A stretch of DNA of 64,000 nt from Helicobacter typhlonius (GCF_001460635.1 NZ_LN907858.1:930001-994000), one strand, 5' to 3'. Numbered from the stretch's first letter, positions 8,208 through 17,710 are shown. Numbers and translations are program-made. The notes: a model not told the origin generated them from the sequence alone.

Positions 8208-10286
8208 ATGACACATATTCGCTCTGCTTCTGTGCCTTCAGTTTTTAGTATGGCTGCGTTTTCAGGCATTATAAGTGCGGCTTTTGTAAGCATAAGTTTT
8301 GCTGATGAAAACACCCAAAATATGACTTCTGTTAAACTTTCACCAATTACTTCTCTAGCTCACCCTATTAGTAATGCTAATGTTAGTGTTGTAGATGATA
8401 CTTTTATCACAAATACCCAAGCAAAAGACTTGCGTGAGGTTTTCAATAAAAGCGCAGAAATTCAAGTTGGCGGTAGCTCACAAATCGCACAAAAGCTCTA
8501 TATTCGTGGCTTTGAGGATAGAATGTTTCGTATTAGGATTGATGGCATTACGCAAGGGGGGAATCTCTTTCACCACCAAGGCAATCTCCTCTTTGACCCA
8601 TTCCTTGTAAAAAATATTGAAATAGAAAAGGGTTTAGCAAATGTAGAATATGGCGCGGGAGCATTAGCCGGAGGGATAAATATTACAACAAAAAATGCCT
8701 TTGATTTACTTGGTGCAAATCGTAGCTACGGGGCACATTTTACATTCGGCGGGCAAAGCAATAGAGGCATTGGCACTTCACTTGCAACCTATGGTAAGAT
8801 AAAAGAAAAACTCGGGCTAGTCGCAAGTTATAGTTTTGATGATGTGCCATATTATCGTGCAGGTAATGGTGATAAAGTCCCCTCTTCTCCTGCAAAAAAC
8901 CATAATGCGCTTTTTAAGCTTACATTCTTGCCAAAGGAAAATCACTCATTTAATGTGAATTATCACTTTAATAATGTCGGCGCGGTTGCTCCCTATGGCG
9001 CAAATGTGATTCTATCCCCAAATCCACAGCTTTATGATAATACCCTCTTGTCTCACTCCACGAGCGCACAATATGATTACGCGCTTGGCGAGAATTTCCA
9101 CGCGCATATCAATGCCTACTATGCAAATAAGAATCTCAAGCTTTTACCGCAAGGCGCGTTACAAGCGCAAGATTCACACGAAGGTGCTATGGATTTAAAT
9201 CTTGTGAATCTCGGCTCTGATGTGATTTTGAGGAATTATTTTGGCGGGGCAAAGCATTCTATAAAATATGGATTCAATTATCAGCTGATACTCACAAAGG
9301 CAAAGGATTTAGATGACCACGCACTACTTAGTAATAACACAGGGCACGAAAAAGGTGCGATTTATGGGGGCTTTATCGGTGCGAATTTTAATCTGCTAGA
9401 ATCTTTAAACTTAGAGTTAGGTTCGCGCTATGATAGCTTTATATATGAAGATAAAGTTGGCAAAACGCACAATACACAAGGATTCAGTCCCTATGCCACG
9501 CTCTTTTTTGCACCCACAAATGAGTTGAGCTTCAAACTCACACAAAACTACAATACGCGCGGGGCTACGCCTATGGACGCTTCGCTGCTTGGGAATCCAC
9601 ATATCATTATTAAGCCTCTTAAGGCGGAGGGAATGCACAATACGGAATTTGATATAGACTATGACAATAGCCTTTTTAGCGCGCATATCGGGCTTTATCA
9701 TCAGTATCTTAAAAATTTCATCAATAGCTATGCAAACGAAGGTAATCACACAGGTAGCGGGCATTCGCACGATGATAGCTTCCGTCAAAATATGGACTCA
9801 CATATACGCGTTTTGGGTTATGAAGCAAATGTTGGGCTAGACTTTGACTTTTTAGATGTGCATTTAGGTATCGCGCAAAACTTCCCCACATACAATGGCA
9901 AAACAATTACCGATACCTTTGAGCTTATGGCAGTGAGCGGGAGAAGCTATTATTTCAGTGCGGGATTGCGCCCCTTTAAGAGTGTGCCACAATTTCATAT
10001 CTTATGGCTTAGTCGCTTTGGCGAAGGTATAAACTATCAGGGCTATAATATGTATTATAATGGGATAGATTCAGTGAGTAAAAAGGGCTATGACACGCAT
10101 AATATCTATCTTAGCTATAATGTGGGAACGCATTTAAGTCTGCGTTTGGCATTCTTAAATATTACAAATAAAACCTATGTGAATCCTTATAGTCCGCTCA
10201 AAGAGCTTTTTTCAAATGGTAATGGCAACACACCACTTTACGAATCCGGATTTAATACAAAGGCACAAATCGCACTTTCGTTTTAA
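8208..10286 (+). CDS. TonB-dependent outer-membrane receptor (paralog 1, His-rich loop)
   Basis: I start at the ATG at 8208 (MTHIRSASVPSVFSMAAF), which has AAAGG upstream and gives a proper signal peptide ending near SFADE; the GTG at 8157 lies inside a palindrome and would bury that peptide. The mature protein of about 660 residues has an N-terminal plug (VSVVDDTFITNTQAKDLREVF, LYIRGFEDRMFRIRIDG, GAGALAGGINITTKNA) and a 22-strand barrel ending in the aromatic QIALSF. One loop near residue 525 reads GNHTGSGHSHDDSF, rich in histidine, as in zinc or nickel receptors such as ZnuD. Substrate is therefore guessed as a metal or metallophore. The next gene is a close paralog. Confidence 0.9.
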   Translation: MTHIRSASVPSVFSMAAFSGIISAAFVSISFADENTQNMTSVKLSPITSLAHPISNANVSVVDDTFITNTQAKDLREVFNKSAEIQVGGSSQIAQKLYIRGFEDRMFRIRIDGITQGGNLFHHQGNLLFDPFLVKNIEIEKGLANVEYGAGALAGGINITTKNAFDLLGANRSYGAHFTFGGQSNRGIGTSLATYGKIKEKLGLVASYSFDDVPYYRAGNGDKVPSSPAKNHNALFKLTFLPKENHSFNVNYHFNNVGAVAPYGANVILSPNPQLYDNTLLSHSTSAQYDYALGENFHAHINAYYANKNLKLLPQGALQAQDSHEGAMDLNLVNLGSDVILRNYFGGAKHSIKYGFNYQLILTKAKDLDDHALLSNNTGHEKGAIYGGFIGANFNLLESLNLELGSRYDSFIYEDKVGKTHNTQGFSPYATLFFAPTNELSFKLTQNYNTRGATPMDASLLGNPHIIIKPLKAEGMHNTEFDIDYDNSLFSAHIGLYHQYLKNFINSYANEGNHTGSGHSHDDSFRQNMDSHIRVLGYEANVGLDFDFLDVHLGIAQNFPTYNGKTITDTFELMAVSGRSYYFSAGLRPFKSVPQFHILWLSRFGEGINYQGYNMYYNGIDSVSKKGYDTHNIYLSYNVGTHLSLRLAFLNITNKTYVNPYSPLKELFSNGNGNTPLYESGFNTKAQIALSF

Positions 10287-10338
10287 TCATCCTAATAAGA
10301 CTATTCTACCAAGCCTTGCGTATTTAAACTTATTATAA

Positions 10339-10354
10339 GATAAGTATCGTTATC
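10339..10354. promoter_or_regulatory. Candidate Fur-like box
   Basis: GATAAGTATCGTTATC, an interrupted inverted repeat of GATAA, lies about 70 bases before the second receptor. Read on the other strand it gives GATAAC-GATACT-TATC, like the repeated GATAAT hexamers of Fur boxes. Several bases deviate from the consensus, so this is tentative. Confidence 0.4.
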
Positions 10355-10355
10355 A

Positions 10356-10389
10356 TTATGTGAATAAAGGATTATATTTATCCACATAA
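10356..10389. promoter_or_regulatory. 13-bp inverted repeat upstream of the second receptor
   Basis: Arms TTATGTGAATAAA and TTTATCCACATAA match at 12 of 13 positions around an 8-base spacer. The repeat ends 19 bases before the receptor ATG, so it could be an operator or a leader hairpin near the ribosome binding site. It adjoins the Fur-like box. Confidence 0.4.
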
Positions 10390-10408
10390 CCTGATACAAA
10401 AGGCTTAT

Positions 10409-12460
10409 ATGATGAAAAGTATCTCACATACGATTCTAATCCCCACTCTCACAAGTATGACTTTCATAAATATGACATTAGCAGATGAGGACAATAGCTC
10501 AAAATCTATCAATCTCTCGCCTTTGGTTACCACAGCCCAAGCAGTCAGCCACACAAATGTAAGCGTCATTGATAGCGAGTTTATTACCAACACTCAAGCG
10601 AGAGATTTGCGCGAGGTTTTCAATAAAAGTGCAGAAATTCAAGTTGGCGGTAGCTCACAAATCGCACAAAAGCTCTATATTCGCGGCTTTGAAGATAGAA
10701 TGTTTCGTGTGAGACTTGATGGTATTACACAAAGTGGGAATCTACTCCATCATCAAGGCAACCTCCTCTTTGACCCACTCCTTGTAAAAAATATTGAAAT
10801 AGAAAAGGGTTTAGCAAATGTAGAATATGGCGCAGGTGCATTAGCCGGAGGGATAAATATCACTACAAAAAATGCCTTTGACTTGCTCGGTGCAAATCGC
10901 AACTATGGGGCACATTTTAATATTGGAGGACAAACAAATAAAGGTGTGGATACTTCACTTGTAACCTATGGCAAGATAAAAGAGAATCTTGGGCTAGTGG
11001 CAAGTTATAATTTTGATGATGTGCCCTATTATCGTGCAGGTGATGGAAATAAAGTCTCATCATCTCCTGCAAAGGCACACAACGCACTTTTTAAGCTCAC
11101 TTTTTTGCCAAAGGAAAATCACTCATTTAATGTGAATTATCACTTTAATAATGTCAATTCTGTATCGCCCTATGCCGCAAATATCCTCACACTCGGTGCT
11201 TCACCCCAACTCTATGCAAGCAAGCTTTTCGCCCATTCTGTAAGCACGCAATATGATTATTTGCTTGATAAATCTTTTCATCTGCAATGGAATGCTTATT
11301 ATTCACGTAAAAATCTCTTGCTTTCTCCCACAGGGATACGCACAAATGTTGATTACGAAGACCCAAGAGACTTGCTTTTATCAAATCTAGGCAGTGATGT
11401 TATTTTGAGGCATTATTTTGGTGAGAGGAGGCATTCCCTCAAATATGGGCTAAACTATCAGCTTATAAGCACAGAAGAGCGCAATATCACTCCTGAAAAT
11501 CTCAAAAATAACAATCGGGCAAATGAAAAGACTGTAATTTATGGGGGCTTTATCGGTGCGAATTTTAATCTTTTAGAATCTTTGAGCCTAGAGCTTGGCT
11601 CACGTTATGATAGCTTTATACATACAGACAAAGTGGGTAAAACACACAATACACAAGGATTCAGTCCTTATATCTCACTGCTTTATATGCCTATAAATGA
11701 ATTAAGCTTTAAGCTCACACAAAACTATAACACGCGAGGAGTTATGCCTATGGACGCCTCAATTCTTGCTGACCCTAGTGTCATCATTAAACCTCTCAAG
11801 GCAGAGGGAATGCACAATACAGAATTTGATATAGACTATGACAATAGCCTTTTTAGCGCACATATTGCGCTTTATCATCAATATCTTAAAAACTTTATTA
11901 ATACTTATGTCAATAATGCAAGTAATACCGCCATTCACGGAGACGAGGGATTCTCGCGTCAAAATATGAATAGCCCTATACAGATTCTAGGCTATGAAGC
12001 AAATGTTGGGCTAGACTTTGACTTTTTAGATGTGCATTTAGGTATCGCGCAAAACTTCCCCACATACAATGGCAAAACAATTACCGATACCTTTGAGCTT
12101 ATGGCAGTGAGCGGGAGAAGCTATTATTTCAGTGCGGGATTGCGCCCCTTTAGCTCTCTACCACATTTTAAGATTCTATGGCTTAGTCGCTTTGGCGAAG
12201 GTATAAATTATCGGGGCTATAATATGTATCGTGGGGAGTTAGCCTCTATCAACAAAAAGAGCTACGATGTGCATAATATCTACCTTACTTATGATGTCAA
12301 GTCGCATTTAAGTCTGCGCTTAGCATTCTTAAATATTACAAACAAAACCTATGCTAATCCCTACACTCCGCTTAATGAGCTTTATTCAATGGATTCAGGT
12401 AATACACCTCTTTATGAGCCGGGCTTTAGCACAAAAGCACAAATTGCACTTTCATTTTAA
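10409..12460 (+). CDS. TonB-dependent outer-membrane receptor (paralog 2)
   Basis: The 683-residue protein has the plug and barrel of its upstream neighbour: NVSVIDSEFITNTQARDLREVF, LYIRGFEDRMFRVRLDG, the same GAGALAGGINITTKNA, and a C-terminal QIALSF. The signal peptide is short (MMKSISHTILIPTLTSMTFINMTLA). It differs mainly in predicted outer loops: the His-rich loop of paralog 1 is replaced by NNASNTAIHGDEGF, so the two probably import different ligands. A 160-bp segment near the 3' end is identical to paralog 1 at every base. The 122-base gap before it holds its own candidate operators, so the two may be regulated separately. Start codon confidence is moderate. Confidence 0.9.
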   Translation: MMKSISHTILIPTLTSMTFINMTLADEDNSSKSINLSPLVTTAQAVSHTNVSVIDSEFITNTQARDLREVFNKSAEIQVGGSSQIAQKLYIRGFEDRMFRVRLDGITQSGNLLHHQGNLLFDPLLVKNIEIEKGLANVEYGAGALAGGINITTKNAFDLLGANRNYGAHFNIGGQTNKGVDTSLVTYGKIKENLGLVASYNFDDVPYYRAGDGNKVSSSPAKAHNALFKLTFLPKENHSFNVNYHFNNVNSVSPYAANILTLGASPQLYASKLFAHSVSTQYDYLLDKSFHLQWNAYYSRKNLLLSPTGIRTNVDYEDPRDLLLSNLGSDVILRHYFGERRHSLKYGLNYQLISTEERNITPENLKNNNRANEKTVIYGGFIGANFNLLESLSLELGSRYDSFIHTDKVGKTHNTQGFSPYISLLYMPINELSFKLTQNYNTRGVMPMDASILADPSVIIKPLKAEGMHNTEFDIDYDNSLFSAHIALYHQYLKNFINTYVNNASNTAIHGDEGFSRQNMNSPIQILGYEANVGLDFDFLDVHLGIAQNFPTYNGKTITDTFELMAVSGRSYYFSAGLRPFSSLPHFKILWLSRFGEGINYRGYNMYRGELASINKKSYDVHNIYLTYDVKSHLSLRLAFLNITNKTYANPYTPLNELYSMDSGNTPLYEPGFSTKAQIALSF

Positions 12461-12519
12461 GTAAATCACAAATCTTTTGGTATAATCGCTACTTTGACTA
12501 CATAATTAAAGGAGTGATT

Positions 12520-13041
12520 ATGAATCTAAGTAAAGTATCAGTGGGTGAAAATCCAAATAAAGTCAATGTCATCATTGAAATCCCTTATGGTTCAAATATC
12601 AAATACGAAGTTGATAAAGATAGCGGTTTAGTTGTCGTAGATAGAGTGATGTATGGTGCGATGTTTTATCCTGCTAATTATGGTTTTGTCCCCAATACAC
12701 TCGCAGATGATGGCGACCCTGTTGATGTTCTTGTGCTTAATCCCTACCCGCTTCAAGCCGGAAGTATGATTGCTGTGCGCCTCATCGGTGTGCTTATTAT
12801 GGAAGATGAAAGCGGAATGGACGAAAAACTCCTATCCGTGCCTGTTTCAAAGATTGATCCTAGTTTTGATAAGATTCAGTCTTATGTTGATTTACCGCGT
12901 ATCACTCTTGATAGAATCAAAAATTTCTTTGAAACCTACAAAACCCTAGAGCCAAACAAATGGGTGAAAGTCAAGGATTTTAAAGATAAAAATGTCGCTC
13001 AAGAGATTTTAGACAAATCAATCAAGGCATACAAGGGCTAG
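12520..13041 (+). CDS. ppa: Inorganic pyrophosphatase
   Basis: Ppa hydrolyses pyrophosphate released by biosynthetic reactions. I start at the ATG at 12520 (MNLSKVSVGENPNKV), seven bases after AAAGGAG; the frame also has a GTG six bases earlier. The product has 173 residues, the usual family I length. The signature DDGDPVDVLVL with its metal-binding aspartates is present, with YGAMFYPANYGFVPNT before it and a KVKDFKDKNVA segment near the end. A hairpin terminator follows, so it seems to be transcribed alone. Confidence 0.96.
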   Translation: MNLSKVSVGENPNKVNVIIEIPYGSNIKYEVDKDSGLVVVDRVMYGAMFYPANYGFVPNTLADDGDPVDVLVLNPYPLQAGSMIAVRLIGVLIMEDESGMDEKLLSVPVSKIDPSFDKIQSYVDLPRITLDRIKNFFETYKTLEPNKWVKVKDFKDKNVAQEILDKSIKAYKG

Positions 13042-13072
13042 AATCTTGCTTGATTCTAGCAATATTTTTCTT
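13037..13072 (+). terminator. Intrinsic terminator after ppa
   Basis: GCTAGAATC and GATTCTAGC form a perfect 9-bp stem with a TTGCTT loop, followed by AATATTTTTCTTT. The stem overlaps the stop codon of ppa. Confidence 0.65.
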
Positions 13073-13084
13073 TAAGGAGGCGTT

Positions 13085-14509
13085 ATGTTTCAAAAGATTC
13101 TCATTGCTAATCGTGGCGAAATAGCTGTGCGTATTATCCGCGCTTGTAGGGATTTAAACATTAAAAGTGTTGCTATATATGCGAGGGCGGATAGAGATTG
13201 TTTGCACGTGAAAATGGCTGATGAAAACTATGAGATTAGCGATGACCCGCTCAAAGGCTATCTTGACGCGGATTTGATAGTCGAAGCCGCTTTGCGCTGT
13301 GAAGCTGATGCAATTCACCCCGGCTATGGATTTTTAAGCGAGAATGCCGCCTTTGCCAAAAAGGTGCAGGAAGCAGGGATTACTTGGATTGGTCCAGATT
13401 CACTCACCATTGCTAAAATGGGCGATAAAAATGCTGCAAGAGAGATTATGCAAAAAAATGGTATCCCTATTGTGCCGGGCACCGAGCCGCTGAATAAATG
13501 CTCTATGCGCGAAATAGCCAAACTCGCACAAAAAATCGGCTACCCTGTGATACTCAAGGCAAGTAGCGGTGGCGGTGGTCGTGGCATACGCGTGGTAGAA
13601 AAAGAAGAGCATTTAATGGAATCTTTTGAAGCTTGCAAACGCGAGGCTATGGCATTTTTCAAAAATGATGATGTTTTTATGGAAAAATATATTGTGAATC
13701 CGCGCCACATTGAGTTTCAAATCCTCGCTGATAATTATGGTAATGTGATACACTTGCTGGAGCGCGATTGTAGTATTCAACGCCGACATCAAAAGTTGAT
13801 TGAAATCGCCCCTAGCCCATTTATTAGCGATGATTTACGCCGTAGAATGGGTGCGGCGGCAGTGGCAGCAGCGAAAGCGGCGCATTACACAAATGCTGGA
13901 ACGGTGGAATTTTTGCTCGATGAAAACAATGTTTTTTATTTTATGGAGATGAATACGCGCATACAAGTTGAGCACGGCGTTACAGAGGAGATTACAGGTT
14001 ATGATTTGATAGGAAGACAGATTCGTATCGCCCAAGGAGAGATTTTAGACCTCACACAGCACGATATACGCGCTCAAGGCTTTGCGATAGAGGCGAGAAT
14101 CAATGCCGAAGATGTGGCAAATGACTTTGTGCCAAATCCGGGTAAAATCACCACTTACTATCCTGCCCTAGGACCTTTTGTGCGTGTGGATAGCTGTATT
14201 TATAAAGATTATGTTATTCCACCCTTTTATGATTCTATGGTAGCAAAGCTCATTGTGAAAGCTTCAAGCTATAATCTTGCAGTAAATAAACTCTCGCGAG
14301 CTTTGAATGAATTTACCATTAAAGGCGTGAAAACAACAATTCCCTTTCTCATTAATATTTGTAATGATAAAGACTTTAGGCGAGGATATTTTGATACTTC
14401 TTATATTGAAAGTAAAATTAAAGAGCTTATGCCCGAACCAGATGCGAAGCCTGAAGATGATGTAGTAAGTGTCATTGTCGCTGCTCTAAGTGCGCGATAT
14501 GGGGCATAA
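13085..14509 (+). CDS. Biotin carboxylase subunit (acetyl-CoA or pyruvate carboxylase type)
   Basis: The 474-residue protein is an ATP-grasp biotin carboxylase that charges biotin with bicarbonate. Motifs are ILIANRGEIAVRIIRA at the N-terminus, AIHPGYGFLSENA, the glycine-rich KASSGGGGRGIRVV ATP loop, HIEFQILAD and EMNTRIQVEHGVTEEITG with the catalytic Arg. AAGGAGG precedes the ATG. The C-terminus has a short extra tail (PEPDAKPEDDVVSVIVAALSARYGA), and no biotin carrier gene lies next to it, although accB and accC are usually neighbours. It could therefore be AccC or the A subunit of a two-part pyruvate or 2-oxoglutarate carboxylase. The next gene follows after five bases. Confidence 0.85.
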   Translation: MFQKILIANRGEIAVRIIRACRDLNIKSVAIYARADRDCLHVKMADENYEISDDPLKGYLDADLIVEAALRCEADAIHPGYGFLSENAAFAKKVQEAGITWIGPDSLTIAKMGDKNAAREIMQKNGIPIVPGTEPLNKCSMREIAKLAQKIGYPVILKASSGGGGRGIRVVEKEEHLMESFEACKREAMAFFKNDDVFMEKYIVNPRHIEFQILADNYGNVIHLLERDCSIQRRHQKLIEIAPSPFISDDLRRRMGAAAVAAAKAAHYTNAGTVEFLLDENNVFYFMEMNTRIQVEHGVTEEITGYDLIGRQIRIAQGEILDLTQHDIRAQGFAIEARINAEDVANDFVPNPGKITTYYPALGPFVRVDSCIYKDYVIPPFYDSMVAKLIVKASSYNLAVNKLSRALNEFTIKGVKTTIPFLINICNDKDFRRGYFDTSYIESKIKELMPEPDAKPEDDVVSVIVAALSARYGA

Positions 14510-14514
14510 AAGCA

Positions 14515-15933
14515 ATGAAAAACATTTATCAAAACACGAGTTTTTTAGATAAGCGCGCGTGTGAAAAATACCACCTTACCAGCGAGATTCTTATGGAAAA
14601 TGCTGCCTGCGCTTTAGAATCTCTCATTGTTTCTTTAACGCATAAGGGAAGCGTGATTACGATTTTATGCGGTGGTGGTGATAATGGCGGCGATGGTTAT
14701 GCATTAGCTAGGCGTTTAAGCGGGGATTATCAAGTAAGAATCTATCAAGTAAAAGAGCCAAAGTCCCCTCTTTGCGTGCAAAACTATGAGCGAGCTACCC
14801 AATGTGAGATTAAGTTTATCAAAAAGATTTTGCCCTGTGATGTGGTGGTGGATTGTGTCGTGGGGAGTGGATTAAAAGGCACGCTAGATTCTGAAATTTG
14901 CGATGTTTTAACCACAGCACAAAAATGTGCGCGTATCAACATTGCATGTGATGTCCCAAGTGGGCTAAGTGAGCAAAATGATGGCTTTGTATTTAAGACT
15001 CATCACACGCTTTGTATGGGCGCGATTAGCCTTGCGTGTTTAAGCGATAGAGCAAAGGACATTGTAGGGGAGCTACATATCGGTAAGCTCGGGCTAAGTG
15101 CTAACCATTATCAAATTAGCTCAAATATCAAATTATTAGAAACAAGCGACCTCGCTTTGCCTCTGCGTAGGGAGAATAATACGCATAAGGGCAATTATGG
15201 ATTTTTGGCAGTTTTTAGTGGGGAAAAAGTAGGCGCAAGTATCCTTAGCGCACAGAGTGCTTTAAGCTTTGGCGTGGGACTTGTGAGTCTCATTACAGAT
15301 GAGGAGAGATTCATACCTCCAGAAATTATGCAAGAGCAGAATCTGCCTACAAAGGCAAGTGCTATCGCGTTGGGTATGGGGTTAGGTATAGATAAAAGTG
15401 CAAAGATTTTAGAAAATTTATGTGAAAGCCCCCTACCCTGCGTGATTGACGCGGATTGCTTTCATACACCAATGATTAAAACTTTTTTAGATAAAAGCCT
15501 CAAGCAGCGGACATTGGATTTTACGCGAGAGATTGTGCTTACCCCTCACCCCAAAGAGTTTGCTTCGTTGCTTCAAATATGCGATTTGGGTGAGTATAAC
15601 CCGCAAAAAAAAGTGGATTTTATGTTAAATTTCACGCAAAAATATCCGCATACCACACTTTTACTTAAAGGGGCAAATGTCTTTATCGCGCAGGGACAGG
15701 AGCTTTATATCAATCCTCTTGGGACAAGTGCGCTTGCAAAAGGTGGAAGTGGCGATGTGTTAAGTGGTATTATAGGCTCACTCCTTGCACAGGGGCAAAA
15801 TGGATTAAACAGCGCAATACAAGGCTCACTCGCGCATAGCCTAAGTGCAAAAGTGGCTTTAAAGCATAATGCCTCATACGCGCTCACCCCGCAGATTCTC
15901 ATAGAATCTTTAAGACTTCTACACACTTTATAA
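14515..15933 (+). CDS. nnr: Bifunctional NAD(P)H-hydrate epimerase / ADP-dependent dehydratase
   Basis: This two-domain enzyme repairs hydrated NADH and NADPH. Residues 1 to about 205 form the epimerase (YjeF N) domain with CGGGDNGGDGYALARRL and VVDCVVGSGLKG; the rest is the ribokinase-like dehydratase, with THKGNYGFLAV, VLTPHPKEFASL and the GGSGDVLSGIIGS nucleotide motif. At 472 residues it has the normal fused length. It begins five bases after the biotin carboxylase stop and is followed nine bases later by thiG, so the three are probably co-transcribed. Confidence 0.93.
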   Translation: MKNIYQNTSFLDKRACEKYHLTSEILMENAACALESLIVSLTHKGSVITILCGGGDNGGDGYALARRLSGDYQVRIYQVKEPKSPLCVQNYERATQCEIKFIKKILPCDVVVDCVVGSGLKGTLDSEICDVLTTAQKCARINIACDVPSGLSEQNDGFVFKTHHTLCMGAISLACLSDRAKDIVGELHIGKLGLSANHYQISSNIKLLETSDLALPLRRENNTHKGNYGFLAVFSGEKVGASILSAQSALSFGVGLVSLITDEERFIPPEIMQEQNLPTKASAIALGMGLGIDKSAKILENLCESPLPCVIDADCFHTPMIKTFLDKSLKQRTLDFTREIVLTPHPKEFASLLQICDLGEYNPQKKVDFMLNFTQKYPHTTLLLKGANVFIAQGQELYINPLGTSALAKGGSGDVLSGIIGSLLAQGQNGLNSAIQGSLAHSLSAKVALKHNASYALTPQILIESLRLLHTL

Positions 15934-15942
15934 AGGATTTTT

Positions 15943-16722
15943 ATGGATACATTGCATATAGGTTCACATCAATTTACCTCTCGTCTCATCGTGGGCAGTG
16001 GGAAATATAAGGACTTCGCCACGACTAAAGAGGCGACTTTGGCAAGTGGTGCAGAGATGATTACCGTGGCGGTGCGGCGGGTAAATATAATGGATAACAA
16101 AAGTGAGAATCTACTCGAGACTTTTAAGGATACACAGATTCAATTCTTGCCAAACTCCGCTGGGTGCGTCAATGCTAAGGAAGCCATTACACTTTTTCGC
16201 TTGGTGCGTGAGGCGACAGGCATTAGCTTTATCAAGCTTGAAATCATCGGCGACACGCAAAAGACGCTCTACCCTGATGTGATAGAAACGCTCCAAGCCA
16301 CCGAGATTCTTGCTAATGAGGGCTTTTGCGTGTTGGCTTATACAAATGATGATCCTATTATGGCAAAGAGGCTAGAAAATGCCGGAGCAAGTGCGGTTAT
16401 GCCCCTTGCTGCGCCTATTGGCAGTGGGCTTGGGATTCAAAATCGCTACAATATAGGATTCATCAAAGAGGCGATTAAAGTGCCTGTGATTGTTGATGCG
16501 GGGGTAGGCTGTGCGAGTGATGCAAGTATCGCTATGGAGCTAGGAGCTGATGCGGTGCTTACAAATACCGCAATCGCTCAAGCACAGAATCCTATTCTTA
16601 TGGCGGAGGCGATGAAATACGCAGTGAAAGCTGGAAGAGCAAGTTATCTCGCAGGACGCATACCTCGCAAAGCCTATGCAAGTGCAAGTTCTCCGCTTGA
16701 GGGAATGGCGCAACTTAGCTAG
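15943..16722 (+). CDS. thiG: Thiazole synthase ThiG
   Basis: ThiG builds the thiazole phosphate moiety of thiamine from deoxyxylulose phosphate, dehydroglycine and ThiS thiocarboxylate. The 259-residue TIM-barrel protein begins [19 protein letters not shown], carries FIKLEIIGD with the Schiff-base lysine, and ends with [33 protein letters not shown], the phosphate-binding end of the barrel. No other thi gene is nearby; ThiS, ThiF and ThiH would have to be elsewhere. It is likely the last gene of the biotin carboxylase-nnr-thiG row. A GCACC/GGTGC hairpin follows at 16744-16758. Confidence 0.95.
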   Translation: MDTLHIGSHQFTSRLIVGSGKYKDFATTKEATLASGAEMITVAVRRVNIMDNKSENLLETFKDTQIQFLPNSAGCVNAKEAITLFRLVREATGISFIKLEIIGDTQKTLYPDVIETLQATEILANEGFCVLAYTNDDPIMAKRLENAGASAVMPLAAPIGSGLGIQNRYNIGFIKEAIKVPVIVDAGVGCASDASIAMELGADAVLTNTAIAQAQNPILMAEAMKYAVKAGRASYLAGRIPRKAYASASSPLEGMAQLS

Positions 16723-16824
16723 ATTCTAAAATTGAGTTAAAAAGCACCAAAGCGGTGCAAAAAAGCTATAAGTGATATGACAAACAGCACGATAAAAACA
16801 AGAACATACAAAAAAGAAGCGTAT

Positions 16825-17577
16825 ATGAAAGATGAGATTTTTACACAAGAGCCAAATAAGCAATTTGAGTTTGATGAGCAAGTGGCGAGTGTTTTTGATG
16901 ATATGCTTGAGCGTTCAATCCCGCATTACAAGGAAGTGTTAGGGCTTATCGTGGATTTTTGCGCTATGAATATGGCAGAATGTGAAACAAGACGCATTTA
17001 TGATTTGGGTAGCTCCACAGGTAGCACGCTTCTAGCCCTGCACCAGACGCTTAATGCGCAGGATTCTAGCATTCATAGCCAACAAGTGCTAGAATCAAAT
17101 TGGCAGCTCATCGGCATTGATAATTCTCGTGCAATGGTGGAAAAAGCAAGGCTTAAAGCCCAAGCTTATGGGGTGGAGATTAGCTTTGAGTGTGCGGATT
17201 TACTTGAGTATCAATTTGAATCTTGCGCGGCGGTGCTTGCCAATTATATTTTGCAATTTATCCGCCCAATACAACGTCAAAGCCTCCTTCAAAGGATTTA
17301 TGATTCTTTGGATAAGGGCGGAGTTTTGATTGTGAGTGAGAAAATGAGCTCTCCGCATAGAATCCTTGATAAGCAGATGATTGAACGTTATTTACGCTAT
17401 AAGCGTGAGCAGGGCTATACGCAAGGCGAGATTAGTAAAAAACGCGAAGCATTAGAGAATGTGCTCATTCCCTTTAGCCTTGAGGAAAATCTCACGCTTT
17501 TACGTAATGTGGGCTTTGAATACGTGGAGGTGCTGTTTAAATGGGTGAATTTTGGCACTTTGATTGCTAAAAAGTAA
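16825..17577 (+). CDS. cmoA: Carboxy-S-adenosyl-L-methionine synthase CmoA
   Basis: CmoA makes carboxy-SAM from SAM and prephenate, used by CmoB to form the cmo5U wobble base of tRNA. I choose the ATG at 16825 (MKDEIFTQEPNKQFEFDEQVASVFDDM), the conserved family start, over an ATG at 16777 that adds 16 residues without a good ribosome site. Motifs are RRIYDLGSSTGSTLLAL (SAM loop), GIDNSRAMVEKA and VLANYILQFI. The sequence VLFKWVNFGT at the C-terminus is typical. A diverged copy of the last 25 codons lies at 20277-20354, on the far side of the accessory genes. Confidence 0.93.
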   Translation: MKDEIFTQEPNKQFEFDEQVASVFDDMLERSIPHYKEVLGLIVDFCAMNMAECETRRIYDLGSSTGSTLLALHQTLNAQDSSIHSQQVLESNWQLIGIDNSRAMVEKARLKAQAYGVEISFECADLLEYQFESCAAVLANYILQFIRPIQRQSLLQRIYDSLDKGGVLIVSEKMSSPHRILDKQMIERYLRYKREQGYTQGEISKKREALENVLIPFSLEENLTLLRNVGFEYVEVLFKWVNFGTLIAKK

Positions 17578-17695
17578 TAAATATTTATATTTTATATGTA
17601 TTTATTTTATGCAAACTAAAATTATAAAAGAAAAATAATGTAATTTATTGTAACTTATTTTAAAATTTTACTAAAAACTCTAAAAATTATTATTC

Positions 17696-17710
17696 AAAAA
17701 AAAAAAAAAA
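17696..17710. repeat. 15-base poly-A tract upstream of the LRR gene
   Basis: Fifteen consecutive A residues lie 39 bases before the LRR start codon, followed at about 17716-17727 by TATGATAAT, a plausible -10 region. The tract would fall at or near the -35/spacer zone, where slippage can alter promoter strength. Confidence 0.6.

Noticed and set aside
16744-16758. GCACC/GGTGC hairpin after thiG as an intrinsic terminator
   Set aside because: On the plus strand it is followed by A residues, not T; the T run is on the minus strand, where no gene ends.
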